60,407 nt of DNA from an uncultured Scytonema sp. (GTDB lineage Bacteria > Cyanobacteriota > Cyanobacteriia > Cyanobacteriales > Nostocaceae). The DNA lies in NCBI GenBank assembly GCA_937873135.1, contig CALMVQ010000021.1, forward strand, positions 1 to 60,407, written 5' to 3'. Each line of letters opens with the position of its first letter. The stretch's first letter is position 1. Under the pieces are notes generated by a model. That model made no database searches and was not told the origin of the DNA. It saw nothing but the letters and a program-made list of their open reading frames with translations. Made by a program: the position numbers and the translations under genes. Positions 54,701-60,407 of the stretch are shown here, one piece after another.

Positions 54701-55775
54701 CCTCTACCTGTACTGTACAGAAAATCGGTACTTTTTTGTTTTGCACTCCAGTTACTACTAAGGTTGCTTCTGCTAAACCGTAGCCGGGACAAAACGTTGC
54801 TAAGTCAAAACCACAAGATTGAAAAGCTTGGGTAAATTGTTTGATGGTGTCTGCTCTGACTGGTTCGGCACCATTTAAAGTCATGTGCCAGCTACTTAAA
54901 TCGAGGGTGGCCCTTTCTTCGGGTGTAGTCTTGAGGACGCAAAGTTCGTAGGCAAAATTAGGAGCGCCACTATGAGTTGCTTTGTAGCGCGAAATTGCCT
55001 GAAGCCATCGTATCGGTTTTTGAATAAAAGATACAGGAGCCATCATGTAACAGGGAAACCCTTGATAAAGAGGTTGGAGAACCCCATAAATCAATCCCAT
55101 GTCATGGAAGACAGGCAGCCACGTTACCATGATGCTTTGTGAGTTGTACTCCCATATCTGTTGTGTATACTTAGAATTTTGCAGCAGGTTGCCATGACTT
55201 ACCATTACACCCTTGGGCGTTCCCGTAGAACCAGAAGTGTACTGGAGAAAAGCTAGAGTATCCCGATCTACTTGCACTTGTTGCCAGTCTGATGCCTCAT
55301 CTATAGCGATGCTATCGGTAGCCAGCAATAACACATTGGTAAACTCTGGCTTTTGGGCAAATTGGCTTTGGATCTGAGTGAGAGTAGAGTTAACGGATAG
55401 TGCTATTGCTGTTTGAGCATCTGATGTGATCGCCCGCAGTCTAGATAGACTTTGGTTGTGCTTGGGTGGATACACTGGCACCGCTACAACATTGGCATAC
55501 AAACAGCCGAAGAAGGCAGCAATGAAGTCTACACCTGGTGGATACAATAGCAGAGCGCGTTCTCCAGAAGCTTTTAAAGACTGAAGACGGGTAGCGATCG
55601 CCCGTGCTTGTCGATCTAGTTCTCGATAGGTCAAACTGATTTCTTCAGTTTCTCCATCTCGCAGAAAAGTGTAAGCCCTTTGCTCTGGCTGAATTTCTGC
55701 TCTGTAACGTAGTAGTTCTACTAAATTTGAAAATTTATCTAGAGGATTTTGGAAATTGTCTAAACAAATAGTCAT
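51783..55775 (-). CDS. FAAL-acyl-CoA dehydrogenase-ACP initiation protein
   Basis: Residues 10-575 form a fatty acyl-AMP ligase: LLLYPPGVDFIAAFFGCLYA, core TSGSTGTPKG (180-189) and WLPVFHDMGLI, with the FAAL-type insertion after GYWQRTEETKKTF. After a Ser/Gln linker, 625-1010 is an acyl-CoA dehydrogenase (AFAITEAGAGSN, FAD/acyl loop WSGSAAWAG, catalytic Glu985 in RIFEGPTE). A helical region leads to an ACP (1190-1262; Ser1222 in GMDS). The last 30 residues (LSEEELAKLLSEE) look like a C-terminal docking helix. The protein activates a free fatty acid, loads it on the ACP and probably introduces a 2,3-double bond before the KS extends it. It is the first gene of the cluster, 98 bp before the PKS-NRPS gene. 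Confidence 0.92.
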   Translation of the reverse strand: MTICLDNFQNPLDKFSNLVELLRYRAEIQPEQRAYTFLRDGETEEISLTYRELDRQARAIATRLQSLKASGERALLLYPPGVDFIAAFFGCLYANVVAVPVYPPKHNQSLSRLRAITSDAQTAIALSVNSTLTQIQSQFAQKPEFTNVLLLATDSIAIDEASDWQQVQVDRDTLAFLQYTSGSTGTPKGVMVSHGNLLQNSKYTQQIWEYNSQSIMVTWLPVFHDMGLIYGVLQPLYQGFPCYMMAPVSFIQKPIRWLQAISRYKATHSGAPNFAYELCVLKTTPEERATLDLSSWHMTLNGAEPVRADTIKQFTQAFQSCGFDLATFCPGYGLAEATLVVTGVQNKKVPIFCTVQVEALAHNQVIESKSEEKLQTLVGCGKPGIDTKVVIVHPELLTQCAPAEVGEIWVSGSTVAQGYWQRTEETKKTFGAYLKGTKEEPFMRTGDLGFLKNGELFITGRLKDVIIVRGQNHYPQDIERTVAQSHPALRPNCGAAFTVEVEGKEQLAIIQEVERTWRRKLDVEMVVRSIRKSVSLEHELQIYAIVLLDTGSIPKTSSGKIQRSACRSAFLEKSLKVVASWGESSSSQTSEQSQPKAESLAKPIQTRQKSDSRIQSTNITMVGYSSEERASKLIEWLRHYANERINSQLIDERRCIPPYIVLDFGNHGLLGMQVPPEYGGLGLGNYDTMRVIEQLGAIDQTLASFVIVNNVLGIRPILNYASNIVRDELLPILATGRELAAFAITEAGAGSNTQAISAKAIPDTNGGWLLQGTKIWSGSAAWAGAINVFVQHLDTNGKSSGISGFVVRQGMQGLRSGLEALTMGMRGMVQNTLHLDGVAVDSEHLLGNPGQGMKAAQDAMMYARLGLAAMSVGGMKRCAQLMLRYADRRSISTGRLLDNPVTLMRLSDLTAAITSVEILVAKISRLLDDGNFVPPEVYAICKTTGPEFFWKAADSLVQLLGGRGYIETNIAPQILRDARVIRIFEGPTETLQMFVGSCVVNNSARIHHFLSKELAAPLVSHRLREAVEKIRDRYTQAHAPFPDQISATRWGYLLIGELVSFAVLWAVTQQAFERMQSEPLRCAVEWTQLHFQQKLETALRGTPTESVLSNPDAISEIILDYTDAIGNIEQTLAGEDHELDELLRQDRSIISSGQKSNNQVEISTPIEMPKPVEADSDEFQHLYLHTGETIQNWIENWLVKKLKVDAKVVNSSQSFAEYGMDSVIAVELSQDLEDWLGQTLELEATIVWNFPTTEALAHYIASKLSISKQTSQVNSQQRFNSEIESSKNLGLKYPESNEQIVKIPMDLETLSEEELAKLLSEEIAVNKKRK

Positions 55776-55983
55776 AAACCAAGATTGTATATTTTAGACA
55801 TCCGTCTTACAACAAATATTTTGATTTTTTACTTAGAGATGCATACGCTCAAGATTTTGCTTTACTTGGATAGACATTTTACTTTCTCTAAAAAGCAATT
55901 GAAATTCTTCCTCAACAATTTTAACTGTTTTTAGGACATTACCCTCTTAGGTAACAAACTGGAATCTTTAATAAAAACTAATT

Positions 55984-56145
55984 TCATACATGGCTACATA
56001 TCTCATCAATCTCTTGACTTCTTTCAGCAATCAGTCGAGTAGTTAATGCTTGTAAAAAACGAAGATTTTCTGGTTTAGCATCATCCGCTTTTTCTAAAAC
56101 CTTATAAGTTGCTTGACAAAATTTTTGAAGTTTGGCAAGTTTCAT
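55984..56145 (-). CDS. 53-residue helical small protein
   Basis: The ATG at 56145 opens a frame reading MKLAKLQKFCQATYKVLEKA, then KPENLRFLQALTTRLIAERS and QEIDEICSHV, ending at TGA. Composition is balanced and strongly amphipathic-helical, unlike a chance frame. The Shine-Dalgarno sequence is weak. It lies about 200 bp upstream of the FAAL gene on the same strand, so it could be the first gene of the cluster transcript. The family is not recognised. Confidence 0.45.
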   Translation of the reverse strand: MKLAKLQKFCQATYKVLEKADDAKPENLRFLQALTTRLIAERSQEIDEICSHV

Positions 56146-56901
56146 GTTGGCAGGTGAGAGTAGGTAGTTCTTGTCTCAGCTTATGCCAAGATAGGGTCTG
56201 TCTTCAATCATATACCCCTTTTTTCTTTATAAATTCTAACATTTTAGCCGAAATTGCAGTTATTTAAAAAAATATCATTCACTTCGGCTTACCAATCATC
56301 TCAGGTTTATCAACGAAATGCAATACAAGTAACACCATAATTTGGCACTGGAAAAATGAATGTCAATTGTGTAACTAAGTACAAAACCTTTAATCCAATA
56401 CCTTTTCTCTGTGAAGATGCACATAATTACCCCTTATAAATAATAATTACCAAATGTACCGGTTGTGTAGCAAAAAATACTTGAAGTCGTGATGCCCTCA
56501 CCCACAGGTATAGGTTTTTTGGTAATTCGGTAGTCCTCAAGATGTCATGAGGAATTGTATTGATGACCGAAATACCAGAAGGAAAGACGTGAACGCTACC
56601 TTTGGTTTAGGCGATACGGATGTGTGCTGTTGCCAAGAGCCGAAGCGCTTTTCATCAGAGCCAAGATCCGGGTGTACTTTAAAAGAGTACATGTTTGTTA
56701 ATAAATATTTTTAGAAATTGAATATTGTCTGCGTTCGCGCGAAGAACCCTTGAGCAATCTTTTAAACGTAGCCATCGCCAAAAATCGCTTTCAAGCCACA
56801 ATGGATGACAATTATATATTTACTATTATTGAGGTTAGTTTATGCCAATGGGAGGATGTCTCTTGAGCCACTGGTCAATAGCATTTTATCCGAGCTAAAG
56901 A

Positions 56902-57033
56902 ATGAGTACACAGGGGCGAAGTTATAGTCAATATCCAACAGCCGGAACAAGCACAAACATTATCCCAGGAGGAACCGGAAAAAACTATGAATTGACACCA
57001 GGCGGGATGCTCTCTTGTCTTTGGTGCGACTAG
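56902..57033 (+). CDS. 43-residue ORF with a double-glycine-like motif
   Basis: The frame reads MSTQGRSYSQYPTAGTST, then NIIPGGTGKNYELTPGG and MLSCLWCD before TAG. The YELTPGG followed by a short Cys-containing tail superficially resembles a leader and core. There is no clear ribosome-binding site and no modifying enzyme nearby. It may equally be the remnant of a larger Gly/Thr-rich protein. Confidence 0.2.
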   Translation: MSTQGRSYSQYPTAGTSTNIIPGGTGKNYELTPGGMLSCLWCD

Positions 57034-57301
57034 TCTTGGGGGACTGCTAAAACTGCGAAAGCACTTCGACTTTTTTATCTCAGCCTTGAGCGGGAAAATC
57101 AGTCACAGTCTTGATTAAAAACTCAGCTATCAGCACAGGGTAAATAGAGAAAAATTTGTAAAAATTTAATCCTATCTGAGCGTGAGTAACTCTGATCTAG
57201 TTTAGTCTAGATAATGAAATAGGTTTCTTTATTTACAAAGATTTAAGTCTCGTACCCTGAGTCATGTTTTCACCAAAACGTAAGGATTTTAGATAATTGC
57301 A

Positions 57302-57694
57302 ATGGACGAAATCGTTAAAAAACTTGCAGGGCTTGGTCTTCCTGGCATAATTCTCGTGATTCTAACAGCCGCATCAGGGGGTAGTTCCGCAGCTGTTGCG
57401 GCTGCCCTCACTGCCGTGGGAGGGCCGTTTGGCATCGTCGGAGGTATCGCACTGCTAGGTCTGATCACAGTTGTGGGGGATGCTATAGCAGGATCTGGAA
57501 TTGAAGCCATTCTTAAGGCCGTCTATGCAGAACGTAGCAAAACCGAATCCGTGAGATTTCTCCTCAAAGAAATTAAAGATTTACCTATTACAGAGGAGCT
57601 AAAACTCAAACTGAAAAATCAACTTAGCCCAGAAACCAGCGCTTACACTACAGCATCTGAGGAACCAAGGACAGTTGAAATTGTCGATGAATAG
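57302..57694 (+). CDS. Small Gly/Ala-rich membrane protein of unknown function
   Basis: The 130-residue protein begins MDEIVKKLAGLGLPGIILVI. It has a hydrophobic first half with two Gly/Ala-rich helices (IILVILTAASGG... and IVGGIALLGLITVVGDAIAG, about residues 15-68), then a soluble amphipathic half (SVRFLLKEIKDLP, ELKLKLKNQL) and an acidic tail. There is no signal cleavage site. The pattern suggests a membrane-anchored protein with a cytoplasmic helical arm. It is the only plus-strand gene in the island and is divergent from the synthetase operon. The function is not known. Confidence 0.55.
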   Translation: MDEIVKKLAGLGLPGIILVILTAASGGSSAAVAAALTAVGGPFGIVGGIALLGLITVVGDAIAGSGIEAILKAVYAERSKTESVRFLLKEIKDLPITEELKLKLKNQLSPETSAYTTASEEPRTVEIVDE

Positions 57695-57760
57695 ACCTCA
57701 AGAGAAACTTAATATTGACTCTGACTGCTGTACGTTCGCTCAGCTAGTGTGAAATAATTA

Positions 57761-57943
57761 GCGGGACTTAAACATTTTTGATGAAGAAATAAGCCTCAAA
57801 ACCTTACAGGGCAAGGGAAATACACCAAATGCATAAAAATGCCTGAAACCCAGATATATCAACAAATCAGGTAAAACGATGTCAACATCTGTCTGTATAT
57901 ACGTTTGAGGTTCTTTTATGGGTATTTTTTGTCTAAGTCCCAC
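57761..57943. repeat. 183-bp MITE at the island's right boundary
   Basis: GCGGGACTTAAACA (57761-57774) and TGTCTAAGTCCCAC (57930-57943) are inverted copies with two mismatches. No gene lies inside. The element ends exactly where similarity to the left flanking repeat begins, so it marks the island edge. Confidence 0.6.
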
Positions 57944-57950
57944 TGCTTCC

Positions 57951-58319
57951 TCAATTCGTCTGCATTTGCCCACCCTGAGGTTTTGATAGCGCCTGTAGTT
58001 CTTCCCAAGAATAGTGTTTGAGCAGTTCGACAGGTTTGTTATTAGCTCCTGATCCCAAACTAGCTGTGGGGTGAACGACATCGATCGCTTCAGAGGCTTT
58101 CTCACCTAAAGTATTACCAGCAATGCCTCCGGCGATCGCTCCTGCAACTCCACCAAGCGCAGCACCCATTTTACCACCAAGCGATCAACCAAGTGCCGCT
58201 CCTGCCACTACACCTCCTAAAGCACCCAAACCCGTAGCAAGGGGATGAGAATCTGCGGTTTCTGATGTGGGATCTTGAGGTTCGTGATGTGGTTTAATTT
58301 GTTCAAAGTCGTTTGTCAT
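57951..58319 (-). pseudogene. Glycine-zipper protein with in-frame TGA (right copy)
   Basis: The ATG at 58319 opens the same frame as in the left copy and meets TGA at 58187-58185, the same codon position (45). The downstream part (MGAALGGVAGAIAGGIAGNT...QGGQMQTN) is open and differs from the left copy only at a few residues (Ile/Val, Asp/Asn, Pro/Ala). Retention of an otherwise open frame in both copies is notable. It follows the GMC gene on the same strand. Confidence 0.7.
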
Positions 58320-58353
58320 CGTATTTGTCCATTGTTAATGGTTAATTGTAATT

Positions 58354-58502
58354 ACTCTCTTCTTGCCAGAAGATTACCTAAGATGGTGAACCGCCAAGAG
58401 CGCCTTCGCGTTAGCGAAGCGGTAGCGAGTCTTCGAGCGTCAGCGTCTCGAAGAGAAGAAAATTAAAAAGAAAATAGGTAATCTTATACCGGGAAGGGAG
58501 TA
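58354..58502. repeat. 149-bp MITE with a proven empty site
   Basis: The ends are imperfect inverted repeats of about 28 bp sharing AGATTACCTA (58371-58380 and near 58472-58483) and ACTC-CTTC termini. The middle is a palindromic GCGTTAGCGAAGCGGTAGCG-type repeat. The left flanking repeat lacks it at the corresponding position (near 24379), so it inserted after the duplication. Confidence 0.75.
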
Positions 58503-58511
58503 GCAATAATC

Positions 58512-60077
58512 TCATTTCAAGCGTTCAGCCAAATGATCGCCAACGCGTAAGGTATTGGCGATGATTGTCAGGGTTGGGTTGACTCCGGAATTTGAGGGGA
58601 AGAAGCTACTATCGACGACGTAGAGGTTATCGACATCGTGGGTGCGGCAGTTGAGATCAAGCACTGAGGTTTTGGGATCGCTGCCAAAGCGGCAGGTACC
58701 ACATTGGTGTCCTACGCCTTGTATGGGTACATTATTGCGCGGATAGAGGCTGAAGGGGAGGACGTGCATCGCCTTTAGCTGGATTGATTTCAGCACTGAT
58801 GTCCAACGATAAACTAAGCGATCGGCAGCTTCGGTGTTATTCAAAGTATAGTCTAAGTGTAACTTGTCCCCGACAACACGAACGCGATTATTCGGGCTGG
58901 GCAAGTCTTCGGTTTGCAACCACCATCCTACTGATCGCTCAGCAATTTGATGGAGTCCAAAGCCCGGAACCAGTTTTGCGAATGGCGCTAACAACGGAGG
59001 CGCTTCTGCGGGAATCATATCTGCCAATACATTGCCGCTATTTTGCACCATGCCCATTGGGTAGGGAAAATCTGGTTCACCCCAGTAAAAATCATTCACA
59101 GCGATCGTCTTTTGAAACTTCGCCTGATTCGGTTCGCTATGGATTGACAACAGTGCGATCGCCTGATGCTTCATATAATTGCGCCCGACTTGATCGGAAC
59201 TGTTCGCCAATCCATGAGGGTGTTTATCATTAGCCGAACGTAACAGTAAGGCTGCAGAGTTAATCGCCCCACAGGCAACCACGACAATATCAGCCTGGAA
59301 GTGATGTAACTCGCCATTGACATCAGTTTCTACTGCCGTCACTTGTCGTCCAGACTCACTAGTATGCAGCTTGAGGACTTTCGCATGTGTCAGCAATGTT
59401 ACGTTAGGGTAACCCTGACGGGTGGGACGAATAGCATTAACCTCAGCATCAGCTTTTGCGCCTACCAGACAGGGATAGCCGTCAAAAGTATCGCAGCGAA
59501 TGCACGGACTAAGAGTGCGATCAACCTCATTAAGTTTGAGCCCCAACGGCAGATTGAACGGGTAGTAACCCAGCTTGCTGATGCAGTCAGCGATTTCCTG
59601 CATATCTGGCTCATGACTCACCGAGGGATAGGGATATGGCTCACTACAAGGCGGTTCGGTTGGATCTTTGCCACGCTCTCCATGTACATCGTATAACTTC
59701 TCTGCTACGTTGTAGTATGGCTCAAAGTCCTGATACTTCAGTTCCCAGGCAGGAGAAATACCCCCTTTGTGAATCACTTGCTCAAAATCTCGCTCTCGCA
59801 ACCGTAGTAATGCTGCCCCGTACAGTTTGGTATTTCCACCCACCCAGTAGCCTGTCTGCGGACGAAAGGGCTTGCCGTCTTTGTCGTACCACTCTTCTTC
59901 AGCGTGATAGCGTTCCTTTTGGTAAACCTCTTTGGCACTCCAGTTTTCTTTTTCTCTGGGGAGAAAATCGCCTCTCTCCAGCACTAAAATTTTCTTTTTA
60001 GTGTGTGCCAGTCGATATCCCAGTGTTCCTCCGCCTGCTCCGGTACCAATAATAATGATGTCGTAGTGTTCGTTCAT
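58512..60077 (-). CDS. GMC-family FAD-dependent oxidoreductase
   Basis: The 521-residue enzyme begins with the dinucleotide-binding motif DIIIIGTGAGGGTLGYRLA (Gly-x-Gly-x-x-Gly, residues 6-24) and an acidic LERGD. GYWVGGNTKLYGAALLR matches the GMC signature 1 region. A cysteine-rich insertion (CIRCDTFDGYPC) follows, and the C-terminal domain holds HQCGTCRFGSDPKTSVLDLN and SNSGVNPTLTIIAN with the active-site His/Asn region. Relatives oxidise alcohols or sugars; the substrate here is unknown. The gene is intact, unlike its 3' duplicate at 24389. It stands at the edge of the island with no evidence that it serves the pathway. Confidence 0.88.
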   Translation of the reverse strand: MNEHYDIIIIGTGAGGGTLGYRLAHTKKKILVLERGDFLPREKENWSAKEVYQKERYHAEEEWYDKDGKPFRPQTGYWVGGNTKLYGAALLRLRERDFEQVIHKGGISPAWELKYQDFEPYYNVAEKLYDVHGERGKDPTEPPCSEPYPYPSVSHEPDMQEIADCISKLGYYPFNLPLGLKLNEVDRTLSPCIRCDTFDGYPCLVGAKADAEVNAIRPTRQGYPNVTLLTHAKVLKLHTSESGRQVTAVETDVNGELHHFQADIVVVACGAINSAALLLRSANDKHPHGLANSSDQVGRNYMKHQAIALLSIHSEPNQAKFQKTIAVNDFYWGEPDFPYPMGMVQNSGNVLADMIPAEAPPLLAPFAKLVPGFGLHQIAERSVGWWLQTEDLPSPNNRVRVVGDKLHLDYTLNNTEAADRLVYRWTSVLKSIQLKAMHVLPFSLYPRNNVPIQGVGHQCGTCRFGSDPKTSVLDLNCRTHDVDNLYVVDSSFFPSNSGVNPTLTIIANTLRVGDHLAERLK

Positions 60078-60407
60078 GTTTATGAAACCCTTCCAGTAGG
60101 TGTGGAAACTGGGTTGTTATCTCTTAGGATCATGTGTTTGTTAGAGTTGTGAGCGATCGCTTCAGTCGTGTTCTATTTATAGCCGAGTCAGCAGTCACAA
60201 GAGGATTATCAATTTTAGCCCTTCGAGTCCACGTTAAAAAGAGAAGCGATTTTGGTATTTAAAGAAACACTTTTCTTAAAAATCGGTTTAATTGGTTGTT
60301 AATAACAATATTGAATAGCTCTTACGATAGATTCCTGTACTTAGGCTAAGACTCTAAGTACAGCGTTGCATTAATTCGTAGCGAATTTATCCATCATCTG
60401 TGCGACT
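60078..60407. other. Upstream region of the GMC gene to the window edge
   Basis: No gene is supported in the last 330 bp. A HIP1 site lies near 60154, and the stretch after 60230 is AT-rich. It probably contains the GMC gene's promoter. Confidence 0.4.

Larger units (their letters stand above)
55776..57301. other. Putative promoter region of the cluster, with repeats and small ORFs
   Basis: No large gene lies in these 1.5 kb. Immediately upstream of the FAAL gene, 55790-55980 is AT-rich and must hold the operon promoter or leader. Two small ORFs are listed separately. Around 56605-56650 there is another copy of the GCGATACGGATG-type dispersed repeat. No clear operator was recognised. Confidence 0.4.
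57944..59192. repeat. Island-flanking direct repeat, right copy (about 1.25 kb)
   Basis: This is the counterpart of 23971-25070 in the same orientation. It contains the glycine-zipper pseudogene, a MITE absent from the left copy, and the 3' part of the intact GMC oxidoreductase gene. It runs on into the unique 5' part of that gene. Confidence 0.85.

Noticed and set aside
56902-57033. A third double-glycine peptide
   Set aside because: The GG is in ELTPGG without the usual L-x-x-x-E-L-x-x-V/I spacing, and no upstream similarity to the two genuine peptide genes exists. It is kept only as a low-confidence ORF.
1-60407. tRNA, rRNA and riboswitch genes
   Set aside because: No cloverleaf-like sequence, rRNA signature or recognised riboswitch consensus was noticed by eye. 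A tRNAscan/Infernal run would be needed to exclude small RNAs.

Overview
The window looks like a chromosomal accessory region of a filamentous (Nostocales-type) cyanobacterium. The HIP1 octamer GCGATCGC recurs throughout. Several gene families are typically cyanobacterial (CHASE2/DUF928-type genes, FAAL-driven lipopeptide synthetases, small double-glycine leader peptides), and miniature inverted-repeat elements are dense. All calls are by eye; no search was run.

Layout. Positions 1-3.6 kb hold an IS66 scrap, a NADAR N-glycosidase-family gene, two small double-glycine leader-peptide genes with a duplicated upstream region (one too short for ordinary ORF calling), and a ribbon-helix-helix (RHH) gene beside a perfect palindromic operator. 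Positions 3.6-7 kb are wreckage: a hydrolase fragment broken by a TnpB remnant, then a CHASE2 gene and a TPR/DUF928-like gene both cut off at the ends of an ISH3-like insertion sequence. Positions 7-12 kb contain a dispersed 15-bp palindrome (CCGTGTA-N-TACACGG) around an RHH-like regulator, with MITEs and gene relics. Positions 12-18 kb carry an FUSC membrane protein, a duplicated SDR locus whose copies bracket a DUF433/DUF5615 toxin-antitoxin pair, and a GH13 enzyme. Positions 19-24 kb carry a truncated lipoxygenase, a stress-type membrane protein, an alpha/beta hydrolase and the NAD(P)HX repair enzyme Nnr.

The centrepiece is a lipopeptide biosynthetic cluster at 25.3-55.8 kb, all on the minus strand. 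In order of transcription it is FAAL-acyl-CoA dehydrogenase-ACP; a 4634-residue KS-AT-ACP-aminotransferase-C-methyltransferase-C-A-PCP-C-A-NMT-PCP protein; a 2482-residue C-A-PCP-C-A-PCP-TE protein; a NodU/TobZ-type carbamoyltransferase; an NPPF-type methyltransferase; and an SbmA/YddA-like ABC transporter. The first five genes are separated by 98 bp or less and probably form one operon. The domain order predicts a fatty acid activated by the FAAL, desaturated on the carrier by the dehydrogenase, extended once with malonate, aminated at C3 and probably methylated at C2, then joined to four amino acids. The second of these is N-methylated and probably aromatic, and the fourth is probably Ala/Gly. 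Carbamoylation and methylation would follow or accompany assembly. The skeleton resembles microginin-type linear beta-amino lipopeptides but with a different tailoring set.

This island (about 25.07-57.94 kb) is bracketed by direct repeats of about 1.1-1.25 kb. Each repeat carries a glycine-zipper pseudogene with the same in-frame TGA, plus all or the 3' part of a GMC oxidoreductase gene. The geometry fits integration of a circle by a single crossover, or a segmental duplication. Comparing the paired repeats also gives empty and filled sites for two MITEs.
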